From Meandrina meandrites (taxonomy: Eukaryota; Cnidaria; Anthozoa; Scleractinia; Meandrinidae), in the NCBI GenBank assembly GCA_963693305.1, contig OY855905.1:49268944-49332943 (forward strand): a stretch of DNA of 64,000 nt, given 5' to 3'. How positions within the stretch are numbered: position 1 is the first letter of the stretch; each line of letters opens with the position of its first letter. Shown in pieces: positions 1 through 11,587 of this stretch. The notes under the pieces are model-generated. The model ran no database searches and had not been told where the DNA came from. It worked only from the letters and a program-made list of their open reading frames with translations. The position numbers and the translations under genes were made by a program.

Positions 1-345
1 ATAGATGCTTTGAACATGAAACGTCGCTGTCCTCGCTTAACTTTTTATTCAAACTTGTGAACATTCGAACCGCACGACGCTTTGAACACGGACCTCGCTT
101 CACGTTTTATTCAAACTTGCGAACTGAATGCGAGCAGACGCTTTGAACATAAAACCGTGTTTAACTTTTTATTCAAACTTGTGAAGACGTGAATAGATGC
201 TTTGAACATGAAACGTCGCTGTCCTCGCTTAACTTTTTATTCAAACTTATGAACATTCGAACCGCACGACGCTTTGAACACGGACCTCGCTTCACGTTTT
301 ATTCAAACTTGCGAACTGAATGCGAGCAGACGCTTTGAACATAAA
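1..345. repeat. 192-bp tandem repeat built of three related ~60-70-bp subunits
   Basis: The block starting at base 1 recurs at base 193 with almost no change, so the period is 192 bp and nearly two copies are present. Each copy divides into three related subunits of about 71, 62 and 59 bp. Each subunit begins with GCTTTGAACA and contains TTTTATTCAAACTT. The array runs off the left edge of the window, so its true length is unknown. This is a satellite-like higher-order repeat; no coding potential was seen. Confidence 0.85.
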
Positions 346-603
346 ACCTCGTGAAACCTTCGTCGTGTTTTATCTTTTACTTTTGCTGGCTCACGATCAG
401 GGGTCAGCCTAACCAAGAGGAACGTCAGCAAGAAATACTGCTCAGGGAACGACATTTATCCTTTGTAGGCTCCCGTGAGAAACCAAAATGTCATCAGTGT
501 AAATTTGCCGACTGAATCCGACTTGACCCGAATCTAATTTCGCGACACCGAGTAGAAAAATCCCTGCGGACGGATAACAAAGGCTTCATTGTGTAAAACA
601 ATC

Positions 604-1497
604 CTAACCATAACAATAGGCAAAGTTTGATACGTTTGTTTCGATTCCCAATTCAATTTCTTCCTCGTTTTGCAGCTCGGGAATGTAAACTCTTATTCCT
701 TGCCAATCTTTTACAGCCTTGCCCTTGTTTAGATGCGTTTCCACCTTTTCTAATTCATCAAGCGAGGTTTTTGCACCTTCTTTCGAGCGATTCTTGAGCT
801 TGTAAAAACTCTCAGCTAGATTCTGCGCTGCTTTTGTACTTCGATCTGGCCTCGCTCCTTTATAAACTGCAATACACCGCCATAGACATAGGTTATCCCT
901 ATATGTGTCCAGCGCCACCATTACCTTCCCTCTTGATGCGTGTGCAAGATTTCGTAGCCAGTCTGGTAAGGGTCCTGTTCCCATCAATGGTTGGTGGTCT
1001 AGCACAACCTTTACATCCATTTTATAAAAACTATCTAGTACCCACTTTGTGTCTGGACTTTCAACACTATCCGTGTCCAGACGTTCAGCCTCCCTGTTTT
1101 TTAACCAAGCATTTGCCGCTGCGTATGTTTTAAACCAAGGGGAGCCTTTGTTTTTGTAGTAGGGGATTAATCTTCCGTCTTCGATGTTGCGTAATATGTA
1201 GGAGTAATTGTGTTTCATGTAAAATGACGTCCTCACGTTCTCACGAATTTTTTCCATGAATTTTGGCGTAAGGTCTTTATTCAGTTCTCTTGTGGTGCCC
1301 CATCTGATGTACCTCCTCCCGCTTGTCACTTCTATACCCTCTTTTCGCGTGTCATTGATCGGAAACAGAATCTCTTTCCTCATTTGTTCAAGAAGTTCCG
1401 ATAAATAACGCTGTTCTGTGCGGTCTAATTTTGCGAGTTCTTGATTCAATTGTTCGCGGTTTACATTTCCAAAAGAGCTAAAGTCTATTCCTTCCAT
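604..1497 (-). CDS. N-terminal part of a mobile-element / virus-like protein of the kind linked to B-family DNA polymerase
   Basis: An uninterrupted 297-residue frame opens with ATG at 1497. The N-terminal third is charged and helical. A region around residues 170-235 reads MGTGPLPDWLRNLAH, then DNLCLWRCIAVYKGARP and AAQNLAESFYKL, followed by a segment ending in IRVYIPEL. From memory, this pattern (an 'NLCLFRCLA..' block, then 'VE..LN..I.VY.PE') precedes DNA_pol_B_2 type polymerases in large cnidarian mobile or virus-derived elements. The frame stops at 604 before any zinc-binding or polymerase domain, and downstream sequence is a satellite repeat, so this is most likely a truncated copy. No catalytic residues are present. 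A free-standing host gene is possible but less likely. Confidence 0.45.
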   Translation of the reverse strand: MEGIDFSSFGNVNREQLNQELAKLDRTEQRYLSELLEQMRKEILFPINDTRKEGIEVTSGRRYIRWGTTRELNKDLTPKFMEKIRENVRTSFYMKHNYSYILRNIEDGRLIPYYKNKGSPWFKTYAAANAWLKNREAERLDTDSVESPDTKWVLDSFYKMDVKVVLDHQPLMGTGPLPDWLRNLAHASRGKVMVALDTYRDNLCLWRCIAVYKGARPDRSTKAAQNLAESFYKLKNRSKEGAKTSLDELEKVETHLNKGKAVKDWQGIRVYIPELQNEEEIELGIETNVSNFAYCYG

Positions 1498-1599
1498 CGT
1501 ATATAATGTGGAAAAAATATTTTTAATAATTAATTGTTGTTACCCGACTGCTGCGTTCCTCTAAATGCTTGCCCCGCCGCCCTTTGTTGATGCTGTCTT

Positions 1600-1819
1600 C
1601 CCGAGTAGTATAGCCGGAGGCTATCAAATACAAATTAGGTATGTTAAAATTTATCTTACCTCTTTTTGTGACTTGTTCAAATGTAAAAAATCAGGACACG
1701 CGAGCTTAAGTGAGCGTGGTTTGATTTTTTACATGTGTACAAGTCACAAAAAGAGGTAAGATAAATTTTAACATACCTAAGTGGTATTTGATGGCCTCCG
1801 GCTATACTACTACTACGGG
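1600..1819. repeat. Foldback (long inverted repeat), ~220 bp
   Basis: The left arm (about 1600-1694) and right arm (about 1723-1819) are reverse complements over roughly 95 bp. They share TAGCCGGAGGCTATCAAAT and GAGGTAAGATAAATTTTAAC in opposite orientations. A spacer of about 28 bp lies between them. This is typical of a foldback or miniature inverted-repeat transposon. No open frame was seen. Confidence 0.8.
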
Positions 1820-3229
1820 ACAGGCTTTATGATCACAGCTATATTCTTACCTTCTGGACTATGCATGCGTGACAGACAAGGGGTCGCTAACAACGCTAGT
1901 ATCAGAAGAAAATTCATCCTGCTCGACTTTTTATATTCTCCGTCTGGCACTCGATTGCAGTCAGTTCCACTAAGAAAGGAAACAAAACTAATCGTTGTTT
2001 TTGAACTCCTTCTGCTTTTGTGCTCCTTTTTTTGTATCTACAGCTGAAAAATGTTAAACACAGCTTCTCCACTATTTCCACATTCCAATCTGTTGTGTTA
2101 TTGGAAATCTTCGATGAAATTAAATTCTATCTCAGATGGAACTTCTGTTTAAATAAAACATAACGTGGCTCTTTGAATACGTGGTCAGTTACCTACTGGT
2201 AAGTCAGAAATAATTACGAAACTGACACATTTTTCATAATTTCATATATATTTAATATTTAACACTTTTAAAATGATTGGTTCCGAGGAAAACAGGTAAT
2301 CTTGTTTCCCGAGTATGTCAAGATTGTGATTCAAGGGCAACAAAATTAAATGATTTCACGAGGGACCAGTCATTAAGTGATTTGTTATATAGCACAACGA
2401 AGACATTTTAAAAGATGCAATTTGCAAAGTGCAACTTATGTCCTTATGGTGGAAGACAGTTTTATCGGTAGATGTCATGTGACATCAAAGTATCTCACGT
2501 GACATCAAAGTAGCCCATGCGTGCTGTTGGGGAAAAATCCAGTTGTCTGAAGTTTTGCAAAGCGCTGCACCACCACAGTTTTTCTCGCTGCAAAATCCGC
2601 TTTATTGACAGCTGTTGAATAATAAGACGATTATCAATCTTTTTTTAAATTTTAAATCAAGATTTTCTGACGTTTTTAAAAATCTTGAAATTTACGATAG
2701 CTGGTATTTTATGGTGTCATTTCTGGAGATATTATTACAACCTAGCGGCTACTGAAATAAACATCCCATCTGAAACATGTTTATTTTAGTAGCGGTTATT
2801 TTGTAAAATCTGCCAGAAAGGCATCATAAAATTGAGGGTACGGGCAGCAGGGAGCAATTTCCGGTGTCGTCAAGTTTTGCTCGCAGTGCATCTTCCTAAT
2901 GAGGGTGTGTATGCTGTGTGGTGGAGTGGGTGAGTAATCTGTTGAAGGACTTGCTCCGTTTGCCAAGGTCAAGCCGATCGACTTCACCTTAGGATTAAAG
3001 TAATAAGCTGTTGAGACTAAACAGCAAAAATACGGGAAGTGATCTTGTGAATTGTTTACCCTAAAATGTTTCTGGAAAATAAATTACACAGAAAACCTCC
3101 ACTTAAATGTACACCTGCTGACAGGAAATGAAGCAAAGGATATTGATTTTCAGATTCCAAATGATGTTACAGAAGGGATTTTTTTCGCAATATTTCTTTA
3201 ACTTTTGTCTCTCGTGTTGTGATTCCAAG
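1820..3229. other. Non-coding stretch upstream of the GPCR, with a MITE remnant
   Basis: No gene was recognised. Around 2270-2400 there is a degraded copy of the family seen better at 25865 and 45113: it keeps a GGGACCAGTCATTAAGTG end followed by TTTGTTATA. At 2476-2510 a short motif containing TGTGACATCAAAGTA is repeated as CGTGACATCAAAGTA. The GPCR promoter and any 5' non-coding exon would lie in the 3' half of this stretch, but no TATA box or other decisive element was found. Confidence 0.4.
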
Positions 3230-6200
3230 ATGCATCCAGCAAAACCACTTTTCGCCAAAGTTATCATGAACATGTTAGTAGTGATTCTTACCTCAGCTTC
3301 TGTGCTGGGTAATGGTTTCGTTCTCGCAGTTCTTGCGCGGTTTAAATCATTACGAACAGTACCGAACATTCTCGTCGGTAATCTCGCTCTGGTAGATCTG
3401 CTAAACGCAGTCATGGACTTGCCTTTCCATATGATGTCCATTTTGGAGGTCAGTTGGTTCAGAGGAAAGACTTTAGCGATGATTACAGTGTTCATTCACC
3501 GAGCCTTCATAACCCTGAATCTCACCTCAATGCTGGCCATGGTGGCAAATGTGTACCTAGCCATTTCGTTTGATTTCAAGTACTTTACATGGAAGACGAA
3601 TAAGAAAGCTTTAGTTGGTGTTTTTCTCATCTGGTTCATTAATTTCCTGATGTTATTTTTGTTTGCACTCCCGTTACTCGACATCAACCTTCATGATGCT
3701 CATGTCAATCAATACAGAGCGGAGATCTTTGAACAAGGAAAGAATTTTGCTGCAGCTATTGTGTTATTATTTATTCTATGTGGTGGAGTGCTGGGTTTTC
3801 TGACAACTCGCGCAATAAAGAAGAAGAAAAAGAAGGTATACATTGTTACTAATTTAATTATCGACATTTTTTTCAGGAAATTATATGATTCATATATCTG
3901 TGTGCTACATGACTCATATCATATTAGATAAGTATATTAGTGACGTAAATTTCGGTAGCTATCCGAGAAATACTAGTCCATATCAAATAAGTCAAATTTT
4001 CGCTCCCTTTAAGGCCTTTTTTTATTGTCTGTGAGACAATCACAGACGCGTAGCCAGAAAGGTAGAATTTTAGTTCGGTTCGATTCACTATGATCAGTCG
4101 TCATTTAAACGGCAAAGCAGCTCGATAAGGCGCGTATGCAGATCCGATTGTCAGAGAAAGCTCAAATTTAGAGCTTTAGGGATATTAAAAAATAACATTA
4201 AACGCAACAAAATGATTACATATTTACTTGGATTCACAATGCCAGACGTTAGATTTCAATAAGAAAGAACTGCAAAAAATAAAATACCAAATTCGTTTTC
4301 GTTCAGAGTCTTGGTTCTTTGTAAATATTTATTGTTTAAAAATACCGATCTTAAGTACTTTTAAACCTTTTTATACCCTTAATTGAAAATAGTTATTTTA
4401 AACTGAAGCAAATATGATGGCTATTATTAATTAGCCGGAATTTTTTTCATCTAAACATTAGTTCAAGTCAGTCTGGAAATGTAAAAATTTGCATAATATT
4501 AATTAAGAACAAGATTGATCGAGTTCTGATTCAAAACAGTTTCCTCTCACCTGTGTTTCCTTCCTCGCTACCAGGCTCAGTGGAAACCTTTTTGGCAAAT
4601 ACCATTTTACGCAACTTAGTAGCACGTTTTACAACTTAGCCTTTTTTATTATATAAACTGCAGTGGTATACCGAGTGGTAGCAAATCGAGAAAAATGGTA
4701 TCCCACATGTGTGGATAAAAATGATATCCACACATGTGTGATATCATTTTTGACCAATCAGCTTGCAGAGTTTGCCATGTTCCAATGCTGAATGAGCCAA
4801 AGTAAATCGATATTAAGTCGAAAAATCTTCGGATCTCCCTCGGCAATCTTCGGCAATCTTCGGAAAACTTCGGAAATTCTCGGAAAATGTTCGGAAACAT
4901 TCGTACAACCTTCGGACAACATTTTGAAAATTTTCGGAAATCTTCGGAAATGGTCGGAAATCTTCGGAAAATCGTCAAAAACATCGTAATTAGTAGGTTT
5001 ATATAATAAAAAGAATAATACATGGTTTCTTGGAGATATGAAATTTATCTTCTCGTGTTCAAATCCGATATCTCACTCGTTCGCTGCGCTCACTCGTGAG
5101 CTATCGATTTGAACACTCGAAGATAAATTTCATATCTCCGCGAAACCATGTATTATCCTCTATATATCCCGCAGACGCCAGCGGCTGTTATCACGAATGG
5201 TCACTAACAAGACATCCTCTCTTGTACTAACGCCGCAAATTTTAAATAGTCCTGGCTCGACCTTAAAGGAAACCTCCACTCTTACAACAAGTTGGCGATG
5301 AATTGTTTGAAATGATGCTAAAATTCCAAATTCTACAGGTCAAGGGAGAAACAACATTTAACTTGAATAACAATGAATGGAAAAGTTTATGGCTTTTAAA
5401 TTTCCAGCGCGCCGCCAATTTGGATTTTATGACGTGCTATGGCTCCCGCTACTGTTTGGAAATTAGGAATTATTTCAAACAATGTAACGTCAACTTGTCC
5501 CAAGAGTGGAGGTTCCCTTTAATATCGGATCGATTCAGTCTTTCACAAATAGAAGGCTGATAATACAGCTACAATGGACGTAAAAATACTTGGGATAATT
5601 CTGAAAAGGAAGCGATCCTTCAAGGATTTAAAAAATGAGTCCTGGATGTTTGTAAGTCACCCTTCCCCACTCCCAAGCGCCCCCCTCCCCCCAGGCAATG
5701 TTGAAAAACATAAATGCCCTGAACTTGCTGTGTGGGATAGTCAAATCTAAACATTACTTGGGGGGAGGGGGGTGCTAGCAGTCATTTTGCCCATAATTGT
5801 GCTACGTGTCCCAAGATTTATGTCCCGCATTGTAGATCAACTCCCGCATGGAATAATGCTTTTTTTTGTAACAAGAGGATAAAGCGGAGATTGTTTTCCT
5901 CGAGCATTACTCAGGGAACACCTTAATTTACCTTTTTAAATTTTTAAAATCTTACAGAACCCCTAAGATAACAGTACTGTCAAGTACTGATGGGTTAATC
6001 CTGTTTAAAGATTCGTTTTTATTATTGTTGCTACACTCCCGGAAGCTGTAACGTTTCTTTCCGTGAATTCATATGTCAAGACGAAAAGGAAATTTTCTCA
6101 ATTGTAAAAAAATGCGTAGGTGGACATCTGCTCATTAACATTAGGATCGCTGTAATTAAACCCAATCTCGGATTCAGCGAACCTAACACAGATTTAGCTA

Positions 6201-7226
6201 CGGATTGTTGACTATCAAAATATAATAAAAAAAACTGTTATTTAATATTGCCATGCAGGTTTATCAGAATCATGTTATTCCGATTCAACATCAAGTCATG
6301 GACTAATACCCCATTCACACCAAAGCTGTAACATGTTTAAATGTTGTTTAGTTAAACACGGTTTAAAATTGTTTCTTCATGGAAGTTGCTGACTTATGTT
6401 TATTGACTTTAAATCTGGCACAATGAAAGCACAAGTTAGAGCATACTTGTACCCTATGTCAAATTTAGTCTGTCAGTTGAATTGTCTGCTGCTGATTTTC
6501 ATTTTCTTAAACCTGGTTTAACTAAACATGTTTTGTTGGTGTGAATCAGGTATTAGTTTAACTATGATATTTTTATCAAACGTTATCTTATATTCCTCAG
6601 TTTTGTGTCCAGCCATAGTAACTGCCATTTTTGCTGTCACGACCAACGAGAAACTATCTCTTCTCTTTTTCTTTTTTCATCAGAGAGCGGAAATGAATTT
6701 ACCTCCTCTTCAAGCCGAGGCTCGACTGAAATGTGACATCAAAGCGATCAGAACTATCGCCATTACCATAGCAACGTACTTCTTATGTTATGTTCCTTCC
6801 ATTGTGGTTGCTGTGGTGGGTGTTAAGCACGGAAACCAGGCGGTGAACTGGTATGGTTTCACTGCCTGGTACTGCCTTGAAATCTCAAGCGCTGTCAACC
6901 CGATCATATATTATCTGCGAACCAACCGGTTTCGGTCTGCTTTCAGGCAGTTTCTCGAGAATCCTCTCGGGTCAAGCGACTTCAAAGAAAAGCCAAGCGG
7001 CCGTAGCACAGGAGTAAAGCGGAAAGTTAACGTTACTATCACAAGAAAGAGGGATGATGTAAAAGCTAGGAGCGGGAAAACGCTTGAAGTTCAATTCGAT
7101 GAAAACCAAGCAAGGCAAAGTAATATTTCAGGCGAAAAAAATGAAATGGTGACTTTGGCCATTAAAAACCTAAGCACTCAGGACCCTTGCATTTCACTGC
7201 TTTCATTTAGGTGGCGAAAATGGTGA
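3230..7226 (+). CDS. Class A (rhodopsin-family) G-protein-coupled receptor, two exons
   Basis: Coding exons are 3230-3835 and 6684-7226. Both junctions are phase 0 (AAG|gtatac, then a T-rich tract and cag|AGAGCG), giving about 382 residues. Seven membrane segments are readable: TM1 with GN at 27-28, TM2 with NLALVD (Asp56), TM3, TM4 with a Trp, TM5, TM6 with CYVP at 237-240, and TM7 with NPIIY at 274-278, then a basic helix 8 and a long charged tail. The frame is open further upstream to 3128, but Met at 3230 leaves a short N-terminus before TM1, as in many small cnidarian receptors. The DRY site reads NVY (107-109), and no cysteine is visible at the top of TM3 or in the second extracellular loop. 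The ligand is unknown. The protein acts at the plasma membrane if functional. The 2.85-kb intron holds several foldbacks. Confidence 0.85.
4826..4978. repeat. Short degenerate tandem array of TTCGGAAA-type units
   Basis: About fourteen imperfect copies of a 9-12-bp unit close to CTTCGGAAAT run without interruption in the GPCR intron. It is a simple-sequence expansion with no splice or coding signal. Confidence 0.8.
5021..5154. repeat. Foldback, ~134 bp
   Basis: Arms of about 50 bp are near-perfect reverse complements. The outer ends are ATAATACATGGTTTC and GAAACCATGTATTAT. A loop of about 35 bp is itself partly palindromic (CTCACTCGT / CTCACTCGTGAG). It lies in the GPCR intron. Confidence 0.85.
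5267..5518. mobile_element. TTAA-flanked MITE, ~252 bp
   Basis: The terminal inverted ends are AGGAAACCTCCACTCTT and AAGAGTGGAGGTTCCCT, and TTAA lies directly outside both (5263-5266 and 5519-5522). Inner segments are also inverted copies (AATTGTTTGAAAT / ATTTCAAACAATG). TTAA target duplication is typical of piggyBac-like transposases, which would have to act in trans because no transposase frame is present. Confidence 0.75.
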
Positions 7227-8380
7227 ATGAATAGCTATTAAGTGACTATTAATAGAAGAACGGAGAAGGACGCAAACATGAAGCACAGAAGTCGTGCGAA
7301 GGAACACTGACGAGGACAAACGCGCAAGAAGATGAAAGAAATGCTCAAGAAATGTAGAATCACAAGCAAGGCCCATTCAACAGCGACTAGCTGGAATGAA
7401 ACTTTGCTCTTTTGAAACCACCGACTTAGTTATACGGCTCAAGAGGAACGATAAATAGCCAATAACAACAATTTAAACAACAATGACGACAACAGCAACA
7501 ACTGCCAATCAGGTGTTCATAAATAAATATACTTGACCTCCATTTGGTATCATGCATGAGCTATACGAGGAGGGTTGAGCCGAATAAGATAAATTAGTAC
7601 CAACTCAGAGCATGTTCCATTGCAAATCAACCTGAATATTTCTCTTATTGTTATATATCGATGATGATACTAAATACATTACAAAAGCATCAAATGAGAA
7701 CTTTAAGTACATCTTACAATAAATTATGAAAGCGTTGAGCGACTTCAACAGAGTCATCTTCAGGGATAACTTGGTTCCAAGTTGTGCGCGGAGACGGCTA
7801 CTGTTCTATTTTTCTATTATATAATTAAAATTATATAAGCTTGATGAACAAACCAGGCAGGGTCTTTCCATCGCTGTCTCAAATTTGAATAAAAACAAGC
7901 AAAAGCGAGGCTAGCGAAAGAGCAGGAATTGGGGGGGGGGGGGGGGGGGGGGTGGTCTGTAAGGGGAAAATAAAAGGTATCGCTATCAACTTAGAAATAT
8001 TTGTTTAAGTGGCTTCGTCCCTGTATGTATGACAAACGTGCCAACAACTGAAACAAAATGTTTAAAAACTGCAGCTTATTTTGGTCTCTGATATATTTTG
8101 GCAAAGTGACTCGTTGGTGCGACAAAAATCCCAAACAAAGCAAATCGAATTAGTCAATCGTGCACTGAATGTCAAATTTAATATTTACAAAAAACAACCC
8201 TTTAAGATAACTTAGTTTAAACTCTTCATTTACACATAGAAAAGCACTTTACGCTTCTTTAGTGCACCAATGTATATTTTCAGCGAATGAAACTACCTTC
8301 TGAAAGCCTTATAATATTAATCTCCACGAAATCTCCACCTATTATAAAGGTACGGACTTTACTCTTTTGCCAGTACATAT
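7227..8380. other. GPCR 3' region and intergenic sequence
   Basis: The sequence just after the GPCR stop is purine-rich and has no gene. A canonical AATAAA at about 7522-7527 is a plausible polyadenylation signal for the receptor. An uninterrupted run of about 22 G lies at 7931-7952. No further gene or clear transposon end was found. Confidence 0.5.
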
Positions 8381-8965
8381 TCACTTCACAGCAAATATTT
8401 TATCTTTTGAAGATGAACTTCCATCCATCTTTCGTAATATAAAGTCACTATATTTGAAATGCACTGTGTTACCGACTTGAAACTTGTCTGAAGCTCTAGT
8501 GCTTGCTTTCGGAAAATGCGGTTCGCTTTGCGACTCTGATGTTTCTTTGCTCTTTGAAATAACTCTCTTCGCATCATTGTCTGCAGTTTTCAGTTTAATA
8601 AACGGAAGTTTCACAGTATCACTTACAAACATGTCTGTGTGCTTTCCTTTTTTCGTTTTCGAGGGTTTCGCGTAAGGATCTCTGCATACAAGTGGCTTGT
8701 ATCTGTGGACGTCAATTTCTGGCAACTTGAAGTGAAAGTTCGCTTTGTTGTAAATGCCGTAATTGTCGACCTCATGTATTGTTGCCAAATTCTCCGCAAA
8801 GCAAACTTTTGCTTTGTTAAAATCCGCTTTCTCCCTGTTCCGAAAATACATCGAAGCTCGGCGATATTTTGACTTCATCGCACCGTCTCGAGGTGTCCAG
8901 CTAAACAATGTTTGGAAGTCATCCTGCCAGTTTGTTGTCAGTTTTCCTTCGGATAGCAACCAACT
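8381..8965 (-). CDS. Unrecognised basic protein, 3' coding exon (5' end unresolved)
   Basis: The frame is open from just after a TGA at 8966-8968 to the TGA at 8381-8383, about 193 residues. It has no in-frame ATG near its start, which suggests that it begins at a splice acceptor or follows a frameshift. The first 90 residues look like constrained protein: LTTNWQDDFQTLFSWTPRDG, then YFRNREKADFNKAK, then VDNYGIYNKANFHFKLPEID and RYKPLV. The C-terminal half is Lys/Ser-rich and probably disordered. A neighbouring minus frame just upstream (about 9026-8930) begins MVCGSAKLDSQDDYLYIVKL and may be the natural N-terminus, either joined by a splice or separated by a frameshift. I do not recognise the family. 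The composition loosely recalls small axoneme-associated proteins, but that is only an impression. Confidence 0.45.
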   Translation of the reverse strand, partial: SWLLSEGKLTTNWQDDFQTLFSWTPRDGAMKSKYRRASMYFRNREKADFNKAKVCFAENLATIHEVDNYGIYNKANFHFKLPEIDVHRYKPLVCRDPYAKPSKTKKGKHTDMFVSDTVKLPFIKLKTADNDAKRVISKSKETSESQSEPHFPKASTRASDKFQVGNTVHFKYSDFILRKMDGSSSSKDKIFAVK

Positions 8966-10832
8966 TCACAATGTACAAATAGTCGTCTTGGGAGTCCAGT
9001 TTTGCGGAACCGCACACCATACATGAAACACCGTCACTTTATGACTTGCATCGTCCACTTATGATCAAGAACAGTAAATTTTAGTCAAAGGTACAGCCAA
9101 CGCTAGTTGCGAGTGTACGAACTCTTCAAATCCTTTCTCGCTTTATCACCTTGAACAATAGTGAGTGTTAAGTACGAATCCTTTCATGTTTTCTCAAAGC
9201 AACGAAGCCTCTTGGGAAGGTCCCAATTGTTTAGATCTTTTCCACGAAATGAATTATAAACAACTTTGTTGATATTTATTCTGTTTTAAGGTTTTCGAAT
9301 TTGAAAAGTCAACTGCGATAATCCTTGTTTGAATAAATTCTTATCATGCTATTTATCAGGAAAGGTTGTTTTGCTTTCTAGTTATGTATTGCAGATGCAT
9401 GAAAGCGGCAACTTAAACACTGATTGATCATCCAAAATTAATTACAAAACGCAAATATTCCTGACGAGACTGAAATACTTCACTTGTCTATCTTTTGTCA
9501 AAACAAAGCACTTCAGTTTCTGAAACGGAAGCCGTAAATCTCTCTGACAATAAAGCAATTAAAATGTCCTTGGCTAGCATTTGCTAATTTTAGCGTTATT
9601 TTTCGCAAACAATTTACCAAGTTAAAAGATTCCATTAACTAGCAGTGAGTTATTTATTTGAAAGACAGCGGGATCACCAGCCCATTCTCCTTTTTAACCT
9701 GCTTTCAAGCTCAAATGTTTTAACAATTTAAATATGAAGAAGACAAATACGGATACAGCTGTCTGTGTTAAAAAGGAATTGTTATAAACATCATGGAAAT
9801 GAAATAGAGCGGTCACTATAAAACAACGGTCACTATTGAAATCGTGCGTCTTCTTTTCAGGTTCAGTCTAAGCTGCCTGCCTGTTATAAGGGACGGTCCA
9901 TTATTTTTTTTTTTTTGAGAGGTGCGGGGAGGGAGGTTTAGCAATTTCCAAAAAAGGAAAAATTCCTGCAGAGAAAAAACGGCTGAAAAAAAAAACTTAA
10001 GTGTAAATCTTACACAATAATATACCCAGTACTCAGAAAACTCATAAACAACATCTTGACTGAAAACAATTTGACACGCGTTATATCTATTCTTTATACC
10101 GTGACACTGATAGCTTTTCTGTAAGATAACCGCGAGAATCTCAGCTATTTTGTAGCAAGGGTTAATCAAAAACAGAGATGTCCTCTGATTGGTTGAATTT
10201 GATTTGCTATTGAAGGAGACTGTAACTAACCCAACGGGGAGCAAGAGAAAGTAAAATTAGAGAAATAAACAAAGACAAAACCAAGCTACAAGAGTTAGTT
10301 TGTAGCAAGTTGTCGCAAGGATGAAGTAGAATGGAATTGGCATGTGATTCGGTTTTAGTAAAAAATAAACATACTGTTGCTAATAAACTGTTTTTTACTT
10401 TATTTACATGGCAAGCTATATACACTTACAGGATATCGTTGTAATATATATAAACATGAAAGGCTTCAACACAGCTCATTTACAGTACAACTGGATGGCT
10501 TTCAGTACTTTGTTAAAGTTGAAACACAATTTCATTTATTTACATTTTTCTGCTAATAAAAAGCTTCCAAGGAAAATCTAAAACAGGAAGAATGAGGACG
10601 GAGAATAGAGAAAGGACGCAGGAAGCGATAGGATTATGTCTTTCTCTACTTTGTGTTCGTCTACCCCCAATCTCTCTCTAATCACCGCGCGTTTTATTGC
10701 CATCGCACTTGCGACACTAGAGTGAATAGCAACTATTTCTAATATTTCTTGCAATTGGCAAAACTTTACAGGCTTTGTCTTATTTGCTATTTAATTAGAA
10801 TTGACAGTTGCTTCAAAGCCAGGTCTCCTTTA
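8966..10832. other. Intergenic, repeat-derived, before the TTC23 3' end
   Basis: No gene was recognised. A segment at about 9815-9920 (with a poly-T run) looks like decayed repeat. The last 400 bp before 10833 should contain the TTC23 3' UTR on the minus strand. Nothing else is supported. Confidence 0.4.
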
Positions 10833-11494
10833 TTAATCTCCGGCAGAGGTTGCAGAATACCCCAGGGGTTTAGATCTTCCAACCACTTGAGTAAATCTTG
10901 GCCTCTTTTTCAGCTTCTCTTCTGAGCTTAGAAATTTTTGAGCATCGGGCGACCTGATAAAATTAAAAAAACCGAAATTAAATTCGGAATAATAACAAAA
11001 CTGTTAAGTCCCCATATCAGGGCTTGTTATTAAAATAATTATATTAGGGGCTTCCAGAAAACTTAAGGCGTGAATATCAGTATCGTTTGTGGAGTCACCT
11101 TAGGGAATTCGTACCAGTGAGCGTGAAAGAGAACCCTGGTTCCACGTTTTGAGCACAAACTTGTTATATTTTACTTTTATACGGCGCTTAAAACAACCAT
11201 AGAGTAAAACGTCGTACGTGTTTACAGTCAACTCTCTCTAAAACGGACACCGGGACCAGCTCCAACTGTCTGTCTTAGAGAGGTGTCCGTCCTAGGGAGT
11301 TAAGTTACAGTTAAATGAATGAACATCGGCAGGGACCAACACCAGGTGTCCGTTACCATCCGACAAAGTTTTTCATTCAGATGTCAAAAGTAATCAAAAC
11401 CCACCTCACCTTAATACTTTTTTTATTTCTATGGAGGACCTCCCTGAAAACCACGTATTTACGTGACGGGCGTTTCCTCTTTAAAGATTGTTTA

Positions 11495-11587
<93 letters not shown>

